A DNA stretch of 64,000 nt, from contig NZ_QGGB01000003.1 of NCBI RefSeq assembly GCF_003150675.1, positions 1 to 64,000 of the forward strand. Direction: 5' to 3'. Origin of the DNA: Rhodohalobacter mucosus (GTDB lineage: Bacteria; Bacteroidota; Rhodothermia; Balneolales; Balneolaceae). The notes beneath the pieces were generated by a model, which was not told the origin of the DNA, ran no database searches, and saw only the letters and a list, made by a program, of their open reading frames with translations. Shown in pieces: positions 7,401 to 15,314 of the stretch (positions are counted from its first letter, which is position 1; each line of letters opens with the position of its first letter). The position numbers were made by a program, and so were the translations under genes.

Positions 7401-8612
7401 ATGAAGAACATAAAAAGTCTGCTCCTGCCATTTTTATTTCTCTTTCTATTCCTGTCCGCTCTGGTTGGATGCACCGCTGGGAACCAGGAAACAGATTCAC
7501 AAGAACTATCGGAATACTTTGATGCCAGCACGCTTCCTGCAGCCGTGATGGGCAGCGTGTCCGCCACGGAAGACACGGAATGGCATACGTTCGGTCCGTC
7601 TGTTTGGGACGAAGAAGAAGCAGTGACAGAAGACCATATTTTCAGAATTTTCTCCATGACCAAAGCGATTACCTCCGTTGCCGCCATGCAGCTCGTGGAG
7701 CAGGGTCTGATCGGCCTGGATGAGCCGCTGAATGAGCTGATGCCCGAATTGGCGTCGATTCCCATTCTTACGGAAAGCGGGGAGCTGGTTCAAAGCGATG
7801 CCCCGGTCACACTCAGGCAGCTGCTGACCCATACCGCCGGTTTCGGCTACGATTTTACGTCCGAGCGACTGGCCGCGTTCAATCCGGATGACTGGGAGTA
7901 TGCAGATAAACCCAGGTTGTTTGAACCCGGTGCGCGATGGCACTACGGCACCAGTACGGACTGGGCCGGAAAGGTTGTGGAAAAAGTGAGCGGGCAGGAT
8001 CTGGAGACCTACTTCAGGGAGAACATCACCGGTCCGCTGGGGATGGACCGTACCTGGTTCAATGTGCCGGACAGCCTGAAGGAGAACATTGTCTCCTGGG
8101 GAACGCGCGACTCCACCGGATTCAGCGAGTACGACCGCATTCCCCAGCAGCCTGCAGCGGAGTACAGCGGAGGCGGTGGACTCTACGGTTCACCGGCCGA
8201 CTATCTGACGTTTCTGACCTGTCTGCTGAATGACGGACAGTATGAAAACGGACAAATTCTGCAGCCCGAAACGGTGGCCATGCTTTTTGAAAATCAGCTG
8301 CCGGAGGGAATGACTATGGATCACAATCTGCCGGAAGAGGGCTTGCCACCGGTTGTGGGCGCCTTTCCGGACGAAACGGACACCTTCGGCCTGGCCTGGG
8401 CAATCGAGGCCAGTGAAGATGAAGACGTGAGGTCGAAGGGAGCCGCCTATTGGGCGGGAATAGCAAATTCCTACTACACCATCGACAGAGTAAACGGAAT
8501 TGCGGTTGTCTATTTCACGCAGTTCCTGCCGTTTAATGACAAGGAGAGCCATGATTTTTACCGGTTGTATGAGGAGCAGGTTTTTTCAGGAATGGGCATA
8601 GGTAATGAGTAA
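7401..8612 (+). CDS. Serine hydrolase lipoprotein of the beta-lactamase/class C esterase family
   Basis: 403-residue exported serine hydrolase. The signal peptide ends in the lipobox SALVGC, so the protein is probably membrane-anchored. The catalytic SxxK is S85-M-T-K88 in FSMTKAITSVAAMQLVEQG, and the second-motif Tyr is likely Y182 in HYGTSTDWAGK. HTAGFGY and YSGGGGLYGS are typical of the family. The strict KTG box of true beta-lactamases is not evident, which favours an esterase or D-aminopeptidase-like hydrolase over antibiotic resistance. Substrate is unknown. A heptamer tract and a DUF6090 gene follow. Confidence 0.85.
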   Translation: MKNIKSLLLPFLFLFLFLSALVGCTAGNQETDSQELSEYFDASTLPAAVMGSVSATEDTEWHTFGPSVWDEEEAVTEDHIFRIFSMTKAITSVAAMQLVEQGLIGLDEPLNELMPELASIPILTESGELVQSDAPVTLRQLLTHTAGFGYDFTSERLAAFNPDDWEYADKPRLFEPGARWHYGTSTDWAGKVVEKVSGQDLETYFRENITGPLGMDRTWFNVPDSLKENIVSWGTRDSTGFSEYDRIPQQPAAEYSGGGGLYGSPADYLTFLTCLLNDGQYENGQILQPETVAMLFENQLPEGMTMDHNLPEEGLPPVVGAFPDETDTFGLAWAIEASEDEDVRSKGAAYWAGIANSYYTIDRVNGIAVVYFTQFLPFNDKESHDFYRLYEEQVFSGMGIGNE

Positions 8613-8639
8613 TCGAGGCTGCAAAATTTTTAGGATGAT

Positions 8640-8770
8640 GGTCGCTAGTCAATGGTCAATAGACGGTCCAGGTCAAATGACCAATATGGCAGACATCCAT
8701 AATTTCCAAAACCTGCCATTGCCAATTAATCAAAAAACTCAACACTTAACACTCATCACTCACAACTAAG
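8640..8770. repeat. Heptamer-period tract upstream of a DUF6090 gene
   Basis: Two blocks: GTCAATG/GTCAATA near 8648, and a run of AAAACTC, AACACTT, AACACTC, ATCACTC units that ends a few bases before the ATG at 8771. The same AACACTC-type block also precedes the broken DUF6090 copy at 9651 and the YfcC gene at 10705. Confidence 0.65.
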
Positions 8771-9514
8771 ATGATTACACTCTTTCGGCGGGTACGGGAA
8801 AAACTGATAGGTGAAGGAAATGTTCGGAGATATCTCCTCTATGCCATAGGGGAGATCATGCTGGTGGTGATCGGTATTCTGATTGCGCTTCAGATCAATA
8901 CCTGGCAGGAAACCCAAAAGCTGCGTGCGCTGGAGCTGGAAACCCTCACCGGGATAGAACAAGCCCTTAAAAAAGACATCAGCGTTCTGGACGCCAATCT
9001 TATCAAGCTGAATGAGAAAACAGGGTATGCAAGAGAGCTCATCAATCATATTGAACAAAAAAGACCCTATAATGAACGCCTCGATAGTTTGATGATGGAT
9101 GTCTATTACCACAGAGGTTATAAAACATTCAATACGGCCGCCTTTGAACTTCTGAAAGAACGCGGTTTTGGGATCATTAAAAACGCCGGTCTCAGGAATA
9201 CGATCACCAGCCACTACACCACCGATCTGTCAGATATCAATAATATTTTAAACAGACTGGAGAGCCTGAATTTGCTTAGGGGGCAAGATGTGTATGATAA
9301 TTTTAAAGTGTATGGTGATGAGGAAGGAAACGGCTTTATCGGCCCGTATGATTACGATGAACTCTTAGAAAATCCCCGAATATTTGGACCGTTCTATCAT
9401 TTTGAATTGATCATTAAAGCCTATCAAAACAATCTTGATGATTATAAAATAAAATCTGAACAGGTTTTAAACGCCGTGACAGCCGAATTGCTGGAAAGAG
9501 GTGAGCAGCGCTGA
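8771..9514 (+). CDS. DUF6090-type single-pass membrane protein (MITLF subgroup)
   Basis: 247 residues of unknown function. A basic cytosolic N-terminus (MITLFRRVREKLIGEGNVRR) precedes one membrane helix at ~22-42 containing the family core YAIGEIMLVVIGILIAL, then the junction QINTWQE. The remaining ~200 residues are helical and charged, probably outside the membrane, with no recognisable catalytic motif. It shares its N-terminus with the copy at 22397 rather than with the MLRFFRH copies. The ATG follows a repeat tract without a clear Shine-Dalgarno. Family membership is clear; function is not known. Confidence 0.82.
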   Translation: MITLFRRVREKLIGEGNVRRYLLYAIGEIMLVVIGILIALQINTWQETQKLRALELETLTGIEQALKKDISVLDANLIKLNEKTGYARELINHIEQKRPYNERLDSLMMDVYYHRGYKTFNTAAFELLKERGFGIIKNAGLRNTITSHYTTDLSDINNILNRLESLNLLRGQDVYDNFKVYGDEEGNGFIGPYDYDELLENPRIFGPFYHFELIIKAYQNNLDDYKIKSEQVLNAVTAELLERGEQR

Positions 9515-9648
9515 TGAGCGATCTTCGATAGACGATTGGCGATAGACGATGGACGATGGACGATGGACGTTTTAAAAAATGACACACCAAAACTCTGCCA
9601 TAGGCATGTCTTCGGCGAAAACTCAAAACTAAACACTCAACACTATTA
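9515..9648. repeat. Heptamer tract (GATGGAC/GATAGAC, then AAAACTC)
   Basis: Starts right after the stop of the DUF6090 gene: GATAGAC, GATTGGC, GATAGAC, GATGGAC three times, then after a short unique stretch AAAACTC, AAAACTA, AACACTC and AACACTA up to the next ATG at 9651. Confidence 0.78.
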
Positions 9649-9650
9649 TA

Positions 9651-9740
9651 ATGCTCAGATTCTTCTCACACATGCGAAAATGGCTAATGGGCCAAAATGA
9701 TAATCACGCAAACACTAATTATGAGCTGACAATGATTATT
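9651..9740 (+). pseudogene. 5' fragment of a DUF6090 gene
   Basis: ATG followed by MLRFFSHMRKWLMGQN, the DUF6090 start, then DNHANTNYELT, which resembles the longer linker of the copy at 53281 (MNDQANPRTQFNKT). Similarity then stops, before the membrane helix. An IS200-type element begins about 30 bp downstream, and no remainder of the gene is recognisable on the other side. The open frame itself continues to 9845, but the later part is element sequence. Confidence 0.65.
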
Positions 9741-9767
9741 TACAGTGCTTGTAATATTCTTGATTGC

Positions 9768-10420
9768 TGTCCCGTCAGGGACAATATATGGGTAGAATTT
9801 GGTTGCACCACCTCAGAACCTTCGTGCCGTAGGTACGATACATGATAGGATCAATCTATGGCTAATACCTACACACAGATTCATATTCACGTCATATGTG
9901 CCGTTAAAAACCGCCAAAGCATGATTCATTCATCGTGGGAAGATCAGTTGTATAAATACATAACGGGGATTGTTCAAAATCAGGGTCACAAACTAATGCA
10001 AGTAAATGGCATGCCTGATCATGTGCATCTTCTTATAGGGTACCGGCCCATTCAATCACTTTCTGATTTAATGAAAAATGTAAAGCAGGACTCTTCCAGG
10101 TGGATCAATCATACCAGACTGGCAGAAGGTCGGTTTGCATGGCAGGAGGGGTACGGCGCTTTTTCGCATTCAAAATCACAGGTTCGGAAGGTAATATCCT
10201 ATATTCAGAATCAGAAGGAGCACCACAAAAAGAAATCATTTCGGGAAGAATATCTTGAGTTCTTGAAAAAATGGGATGTTGAATTCGACGAGCGATATAT
10301 TTTTAAACCTGTCACCTAAGCATATTGCGTATCAGCCGGTTGGCGGACACGGCCTATGGCACGCTGATTTTGTTGTGTTGGGCGATCGTTTTCTACCCAT
10401 GTCCAGTCCCTGACGGGACT
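9768..10420 (+). mobile_element. IS200-like/REP-type element with inverted terminal hairpins
   Basis: The transposase gene is bounded by inverted copies of a hairpin-forming sequence. On the left, GTCCCGTCAGGGAC (9769-9782) is followed by AATATATGGGTAGAA. On the right, the reverse complement of 10391-10419 reads GTCCCGTCAGGGAC, then TGGACATGGGTAGAA; 25 of 29 positions agree. A second weaker inverted block (GTGCCGTAGG / GTGCCATAGG) lies further in. Compact single-gene elements with subterminal hairpins fit the IS200/IS605-RAYT lineage. The exact ends are uncertain by a few bases, because this group makes no target duplication. Confidence 0.72.
9858..10319 (+). CDS. IS200-type Y1 tyrosine transposase (HUH)
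   Basis: 153-residue single-strand transposase of the Y1-HUH superfamily (IS200/IS605 TnpA type). The HUH motif is H55-V-H57 in MPDHVHLLIG, and the catalytic Tyr is Y115 in VISYIQNQKEHH on the C-terminal helix. Length and motif spacing are normal for an intact TnpA. The family cuts hairpin-marked single-stranded ends; the two GTCCCGTCAGGGAC hairpins flanking the gene are the obvious substrates. The start at 9858 (MANTYTQIHIHVI) fits the usual beta-strand beginning of the family. No accessory tnpB is present. Confidence 0.9.
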   Translation: MANTYTQIHIHVICAVKNRQSMIHSSWEDQLYKYITGIVQNQGHKLMQVNGMPDHVHLLIGYRPIQSLSDLMKNVKQDSSRWINHTRLAEGRFAWQEGYGAFSHSKSQVRKVISYIQNQKEHHKKKSFREEYLEFLKKWDVEFDERYIFKPVT

Positions 10421-10467
10421 GATTTCTTAATGAAAATCAGAAAAATCTAAATTTGTATTCATTCAGG

Positions 10468-10509
10468 TTCCGTTTTTCGCACCACACCCAAAAATCGCTT
10501 ATAGAACAG
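10468..10509 (+). pseudogene. Second degenerate DUF6090 N-terminal remnant
   Basis: In the frame starting at TTC 10468 the DNA reads FRFSHHTQKSLIEQ, to be compared with LRFFRHIRKSLMEQ at the start of the intact gene at 19574. At the DNA level AAAAATCGCTTATAGAACAG matches that gene's AAAATCGCTCATGGAACAG. Similarity ends immediately afterwards and a heptamer/stem-loop tract follows. It is too short to be a gene; I list it as a relic. Confidence 0.5.
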
Positions 10510-10514
10510 TGGTC

Positions 10515-10680
10515 AGATAAATGCAGATGGACGATGGATCCCGAATTCTCGGGACTGCGCTCCGAGCCGAAGGCGATTCCCACGAAGTGAACTGCACGCA
10601 GCTGGTGATGGGCGATAAAATAAACTGACTTACCAAAACTAAACACTAAGCACTCAAAACTAAAAACTATCATAATCCCC
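10515..10680. repeat. Composite intergenic repeat (GATGGAC units, dispersed block, AAAACTA heptamers)
   Basis: GATGGACGATGGA, then a dispersed block with CCCGAATTCTCGGGA and GCGATTCCCACGAAGTGAAC (a related block occurs inverted at 48526-48613), then AAAACTA, AACACTA, AGCACTC, AAAACTA, AAAACTA in 7-bp phase up to the YfcC gene. Confidence 0.65.
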
Positions 10681-10704
10681 CTCACTCATGAAAAACTGCC
10701 GTAG

Positions 10705-12189
10705 ATGAAAAATATCACCGCCTATTCCATCATGATGATCATTGCGGCTCTCACTGCGGTGATGACCTGGCTGATTCCGGCCGGCAACTACGACAGCCTT
10801 ACATATAACGCTGCGTCGGATATGTTTACCCAATCGGGTATGGAGCTGTCTCAGTCGCTTCCCGCAACTCAGGAAACGCTCGACAGCCTCAACGTGAAGA
10901 TCCCGCTGGAGAGCTTCACAAGCGGTGCAATTTACCGTCCGGTGAGCATTCCCGGCACCTATAACGTGGTTGAGTCGAGGCCACAGGGCTTTTTTGCATT
11001 GATCATGTCGCCGATCAAAGGGATGATCGATGCGGCGGATATTATTTTCCTTGTACTATTTATCGGCGGACTGATCGGGGTGATGAATATGACGGGAGCA
11101 TTTGACGCATTTATCTCCTGGCTGGCCGGTGTACTGAAAGGGAGGGAATACGTTCTGATAATTCTTACCACTGCACTTATTGCAGCAGGCGGAACCACGT
11201 TCGGTTTTGCCGAGGAGACCATTGCCCTCTACCTGATTCTGGTTCCGGTTTTTATGGCTGCAGGATATGATGCCATGGTGGGCCTGGCATCCATTTACCT
11301 GGGCTCTGTGATAGGAGGCATGAGCTCTACCATCAATCCGTTTTCTGTGATCATCGCCTCCGATTCGGCCGGTATACTCTGGACAACCGGCTTAAGCGGA
11401 CGTATTGTGATGCTCGTTATCTGCATCACCCTTACCATCCTGTTTATCCTCTATTATGCAAACAAGGTGAAAAAAACCCCTTCTTCATCGATCCTGTTCG
11501 ATCAGAAGGAGAAGCTTGAGGAGTATTTCGGCATGCATGCGCGGGAACAGGTTCCCCCGATGACTGTTCAGCGCCTTCTGATTCTGATTGTCTTTATGTC
11601 GTGCTTTGGTGTAATGATTGCAGGGGTGACCCTGCTCGACTGGTGGTTTGTCGAAATCACGGCCACGTTTCTGACTGGCGCCATTCTCATAGGGTTCATT
11701 GCGCGAATCCCGGAGAGGGAGTTCGTGAGCGCTTTTGTCCGCGGCGCATCAGAGCTCCTGGGCGTTGCTTTTATCATCGGCCTTGCGCGCGGCATCTCCA
11801 TTCTGATGAGCGACGGTATGATCAGCGATACCGTTCTGAACCATGCCGGTTCCGTCACCGCAGGCATGAGTGAAGAGTTGTTCGTGAACTCCATGTACCT
11901 GATCTATAACGGGCTCTTTTTTCTGGTTCCGTCCACCTCCGGAATGGCTGTACTCACGATGCCGGTTTTTGCCCCGCTGGCCGATACGGCGGGCTTTGGC
12001 CGCGAGATCATTGTAAACACCTACCTCTATGGTCAGCTCAGTTTTCTGGTCATTCCCACCGGACTCCTGCTTCCATCACTGGCCATCTGCAAAATCGGTT
12101 ACGACCGCTACCTGAAGTTTGTATGGCCGCTGCTGGTTATTCTTTTGATTGTGACGATGGTTGTGCTGACGGTTCAGGTGAATTTGTGA
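10705..12189 (+). CDS. YfcC-family transporter (DcuC/arginine-ornithine antiporter-like)
   Basis: 494-residue inner-membrane carrier with 12 or so hydrophobic helices, of the YfcC/ArcD-like branch of the ion transporter superfamily. Typical features are the start TAYSIMMIIAALTAVMTWLIPAG, the conserved GTTFGFAEETIALYLIL and GGMSSTINPFSVIIASDSAG segments, and the end in VPSTSGMAVLTMPVFAPLAD with a pore-like helix-break. Length fits the family. Homologues are annotated as short-chain carboxylate or basic amino acid carriers, so the substrate is uncertain. The ATG at 10705 follows the repeat tract; no operon partners are evident. Confidence 0.85.
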   Translation: MKNITAYSIMMIIAALTAVMTWLIPAGNYDSLTYNAASDMFTQSGMELSQSLPATQETLDSLNVKIPLESFTSGAIYRPVSIPGTYNVVESRPQGFFALIMSPIKGMIDAADIIFLVLFIGGLIGVMNMTGAFDAFISWLAGVLKGREYVLIILTTALIAAGGTTFGFAEETIALYLILVPVFMAAGYDAMVGLASIYLGSVIGGMSSTINPFSVIIASDSAGILWTTGLSGRIVMLVICITLTILFILYYANKVKKTPSSSILFDQKEKLEEYFGMHAREQVPPMTVQRLLILIVFMSCFGVMIAGVTLLDWWFVEITATFLTGAILIGFIARIPEREFVSAFVRGASELLGVAFIIGLARGISILMSDGMISDTVLNHAGSVTAGMSEELFVNSMYLIYNGLFFLVPSTSGMAVLTMPVFAPLADTAGFGREIIVNTYLYGQLSFLVIPTGLLLPSLAICKIGYDRYLKFVWPLLVILLIVTMVVLTVQVNL

Positions 12190-12202
12190 GATCGTATCCT
12201 TG

Positions 12203-12420
12203 AGGAGTTAGGAGTTAGGAGTGAGGAGGCAGAAGGCAAAAGGGAGAAGTGAAAAGCTATTGTTCATGCCTGGTGAATCTTTACATTTTATCGGTTGCTC
12301 GGTTGCTCGGTTGCTCGGTTGCTCGGTTGCTCGGTTGCTCGGTTGCTCTGTTGCTCTGTTGTTCTGTTTCTCTGTTCGTCGGTTTATCTTAGGTTGCTCG
12401 GTTGTTTTGTTCATCCGTTC
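12203..12420. repeat. GAGTTAG heptamers followed by GGTTGCTC octamers
   Basis: 12203-12265 holds GAGTTAG twice, GAGTGAG, GAGGCAG and AAGGCAA units. From 12290 a perfect 8-bp tandem TCGGTTGC is repeated seven times, then decays to CTGTTGCT, CTGTTGTT, CTGTTTCT, CTGTTCGT with the 8-bp phase still visible, and GGTTGCTCGGTTG recurs near 12393. There are no spacers, so it is not a CRISPR. Confidence 0.82.
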
Positions 12421-12975
12421 TACCGTTCGCTCCCCTGCACTGTCAGTGCGGTTCGGCGCCCAATGCCGGAGGCGTTAAACCTCAATAGCCCCGTGCGGAA
12501 GCGCGGGGTCTGGATGCAGAAGAAAAAAAGCTCCCGAGCCTCGATTTCAATCAGCGTGATAAATGGAACCGAGGGAGTTGTGGAGCTTTCATTCAAATGG
12601 CAGGGCGAGAGGCCCCATGGATACAGGATCCTGGTTTGCAATTCGACCTTTTTCCTCCCCGACAAACCGTATCGGGGACCAAGCGATCCTTTAGCTGAAG
12701 GAAAACGCGCGGAGACATCCCACAATAATGCACATCACGAAGTTCTATCAACGCTTCCCCCAGGAACTACGTATGGGGATGTCTCCACTCCACCGTCGGC
12801 TGACGGTTCCGGTCGACATGACATGGTCAGTACTGGGAGATAGGGGCGGTGCATTAAGATTGAATCATAGATGCACTCTGTCAGCACCGCCAGTCGCCAG
12901 TTTTCCCGAGAATTCGGGATCGCCTGTCACTCATCGCCAATCACTCATCGTCCATCACCCATCTTGCATCACAGG
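12421..12975. repeat. REP-like stem-loops and dispersed repeats, no gene
   Basis: Contains GCCGGAGGCGTTAAACCT, then AATAGCCCCGTGCGGAAGCGCGGGGTCT (hairpin CCCCG...CGGGG), a variant of the element present three times at 14.2-15.1 kb. Further on are CCCGACAAACCGTATCGGGG, CGTCGGCTGACGG, CCCGAGAATTCGGG and a final heptamer block TCACTCATCGCCAA, TCACTCATCGTCCA, TCACCCATC. Short open frames here have no gene-like features. Confidence 0.6.
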
Positions 12976-13043
12976 GAATGGATATCGTTCAGACTGCCTT
13001 ATATTAAAACAGACTTTAATTTTTAAATAACGGGAAGCGCGCT

Positions 13044-14042
13044 ATGGAATACAGATTTTTGGGACGATCGGGCTTAAAGGTATCCGCACTCTCTTTTGGG
13101 TCGTGGGTGACCTTCGGGGAACAGGTGGACACGGAACTGGCAACCAATCAGATGAAGACCGCTTACGATGCGGGCGTTAACTTCTTTGACAATGCGGAGG
13201 CATATGAAAGCGGCAAGTCGGAGGAGATCATGGGAGAGGTGATCCAAAAAACAGGATGGAAACGGTCGGACCTTGTACTCTCCACCAAAATCTTCTGGGG
13301 AGGTGACGGACCGAATGACAAGGGGCTCTCATTCAAGCACATTAAGGAGGGGACGGAAGCTTCGCTCAAGCGAATGCAGACGGATTATGTAGACCTGCTG
13401 TTCTGCCATCGACCCGATCTCTACACACCCATTGAAGAGACGGTGTGGGCCATGGATCAGATGATCCGCGAAGGAAAAGCTCTCTACTGGGGCACCAGTG
13501 AGTGGAGTGCGGAGCAGATCCGTAAAGCGTACGATTTTGCCAGGCAGGAGCATCTGCGTCCGCCGCTGATGGAACAGCCGCAGTACAACATGTTTCACCG
13601 CGACCGCGTGGAAAGGGAATATGCAAACCTCTATAAGGATGTCGGTCTGGGCACCACGATCTGGAGCCCGCTGGCCAGCGGACTTCTTACGGGAAAATAC
13701 AACGACGGCATTCCCGAAGGATCGCGGCTGGACCTGGAAAAGTATAGCTGGCTGAAGGAGATCATGCTTGAGAGCGATGAAGGAGAATCCAGGCTGGACA
13801 AGGTGAAAAAGCTGGTACCCGTAGCAGATGATCTTGGCATTACAATGGCGCAAATGGCGCTGGCATGGTGTCTGAAGAATGAGAACGTAAGCACGGTGAT
13901 CACAGGTGCGTCGAACGTAAAACAGGTGGAGCAGAACATGAGCGCCATGGACGTGGTGGACAAGCTGGATGACAAGGCGATGGAGAGGATTGAAGAGATC
14001 CTGGGCAACAAACCCGATCAGGAGCAGGATTGGAGGAGCTGA
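13044..14042 (+). CDS. Aldo/keto reductase, potassium-channel beta-subunit (KCNAB) type
   Basis: 332-residue NADPH-dependent aldo/keto reductase with a TIM barrel. The catalytic tetrad is visible as Asp and Tyr in [18 protein letters not shown], Lys in [10 protein letters not shown], and His in LLFCHRPD. The cofactor-binding end is [16 protein letters not shown]. The spacing and [19 protein letters not shown] start place it with the Kv-beta-like AKR6 group. Natural substrate is unknown; relatives reduce aldehydes. The ATG at 13044 follows GGGAAGCGCGCT. It stands alone, with repeat arrays on both sides. Confidence 0.9.
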   Translation: MEYRFLGRSGLKVSALSFGSWVTFGEQVDTELATNQMKTAYDAGVNFFDNAEAYESGKSEEIMGEVIQKTGWKRSDLVLSTKIFWGGDGPNDKGLSFKHIKEGTEASLKRMQTDYVDLLFCHRPDLYTPIEETVWAMDQMIREGKALYWGTSEWSAEQIRKAYDFARQEHLRPPLMEQPQYNMFHRDRVEREYANLYKDVGLGTTIWSPLASGLLTGKYNDGIPEGSRLDLEKYSWLKEIMLESDEGESRLDKVKKLVPVADDLGITMAQMALAWCLKNENVSTVITGASNVKQVEQNMSAMDVVDKLDDKAMERIEEILGNKPDQEQDWRS

Positions 14043-14112
14043 TTGGCTACCGGCGATGAGTGATGGACGATGGACGAAGTACGAAGTACGATAGACGATG
14101 AGCGATGGACGA
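14043..14112. repeat. GATGGAC/GAAGTAC/GATAGAC heptamer tract
   Basis: Successive 7-bp units GATGAGT, GATGGAC, GATGGAC, GAAGTAC, GAAGTAC, GATAGAC, GATGAGC, GATGGAC begin right after the reductase stop. Only the last three or four bases of the unit vary. Confidence 0.82.
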
Positions 14113-14113
14113 A

Positions 14114-14398
14114 GTGTCCTGAAAGCAAGGCCACCACATAAAACAAAAACCTGCAGCTTGTTGCCTGAGGCTTTCTATCGTGAGTGTCCTGATTTCCAAA
14201 TATGGAAAAAATACTTCCATTGCCGCAATCCTGGAGAGGGTACCAAACGCCGGAGGCGTTAAACCTGAATAGCCCCGGGTGAAACCCGGGGTAGAATGGA
14301 GCGATCCTTCTGAACCCCGAGGCGCAATCTTTATCAACGCCCGAATCTATGTCGAGGGGTACGGGGAAAGTGTTTGATGGACGATGGACGATAGACGA
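14114..14398. repeat. Long dispersed repeat, copy A (with CCCCGGGTGAAACCCGGGG hairpin)
   Basis: About 285 bp nearly identical to copy C at 14846-15133. The core holds a perfect hairpin CCCCGGGTGAAACCCGGGG (14273-14291), preceded by GCCGGAGGCGTTAAACCTG and followed by GTAGAATGGAGCGATCC. It ends in the GATGGAC heptamer tract. This resembles a REP or MITE-like element without coding capacity. Confidence 0.75.
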
Positions 14399-14677
14399 TG
14401 AGTGATGGACGAAGTGTCCTGAATGCAATGATACCGGATAGGATAAAACCTGTAGCCAGGAATCTGAAGGTTAATTGAAGAATCGACGCGGTGCGAGGAT
14501 GGGAGATTTCCCGGCAGGTGGCGGGTTCAAAAAATTTGCTCGGCTTCGGCATCTTCGTTTCACCTCGTTGCCTGCGCTCGGGATAACAGTGCGAAAATAT
14601 AAACAGCGGCGACGCATGAAATCCTGAAAAGATCATTCGTTAATACCGCGACCTCCGGGACAGAACATTGCACGAAC
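14399..14677. other. Non-coding spacer between repeat copies A and B
   Basis: No credible gene. It contains GTGCGAAAATATAAACAGCGGCGACGC-like sequence, loosely related to 15255-15300 near the glucokinase gene, and a GCAGGTGGCGGGTTC stretch. It replaces the left half found in copies A and C. Confidence 0.4.
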
Positions 14678-14832
14678 CAAACGCCGGAGGCGTTAAACCT
14701 GAATAGCCCCGGGTGAAACCCGGGGTAGAATGGAGCGATCCTTCTGAACCCCGAGGCGCAATCTTTATCAACGCCCGAATCTATGTCGAGGGGTGCCGGG
14801 AAGGTGTTTGATGGACGATGGACGATAGACGA
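14678..14832. repeat. Long dispersed repeat, copy B (core and right part only)
   Basis: Shares the core with hairpin CCCCGGGTGAAACCCGGGG (14707-14725) and the right flank through the GATGGAC heptamers with copies A and C, but has a different left flank. Confidence 0.75.
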
Positions 14833-14845
14833 TTTGTGATGGACG

Positions 14846-15180
14846 AAGTGTCCTGAAAGCAAGGCCGCCAAATAAAACAAAAACCTGCAGCTTGTTGCCT
14901 GAGGCTTTCTATAGTGAGTGTCCTGATTTCCAAATATGGAAAAAATACTTCCATTGCCGCAATCCTGGAGAGGGTACCAAACGCCGGAGGCGTTAAACCT
15001 GAATAGCCCCGGGTGAAACCCGGGGTAGAATGGAGCGATCCTTCTGAACCCCGAGGCGCAATCCTGTTCATCACCCGAATCTATGTCGAGGGGTGCCGGG
15101 AAGGTGTTTGATGGACGAAGGACGATAGACGATGAGTGATGGACGATGAGTGATGGACGATAACCAATGAGTGATATGTG
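14846..15180. repeat. Long dispersed repeat, copy C, and terminal heptamer tract
   Basis: Nearly identical to copy A, including AAAACCTGCAGCTTGTTGCC and the hairpin at 15007-15025. It ends in GATGGAC, GAAGGAC, GATAGAC, GATGAGT, GATGGAC, GATGAGT units up to about 15175. The rest of the gap to 15314 holds no gene that I can see. Confidence 0.75.
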
Positions 15181-15314
15181 ACGTAGCTGAGAAATCTATA
15201 TCTGCGAAAATCTGTGTGTACTCAGCGCAAATCAGCCCCAAAGGAATGCATGCAGCGCGAGAAAATAAACGGAGGTGCAATCTAAAGCAGAGGAATCCGG
15301 AAAAACTATCCATA

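Noticed and set aside
7401-8612. Beta-lactam resistance gene
   Set aside because: SxxK is present but no KTG box or class-specific YxN; the protein fits the broad serine hydrolase/esterase group better.
12288-12415. CRISPR array
   Set aside because: Units are only 8 bp, contiguous and without unique spacers; no cas genes nearby. The same applies to the CACCCAG tract at 48705-48769.
12420-12843. Open frames in the gap before the aldo/keto reductase
   Set aside because: They overlap REP-like hairpins and octamer repeats on both strands and translate into repeat-derived low-complexity sequence.
14018-15074. Several ~100-codon minus-strand frames with similar sequences
   Set aside because: They are the translated copies of the CCCCGGGTGAAACCCGGGG repeat and of GATGGAC heptamers (HRLSSIVH-type peptides).
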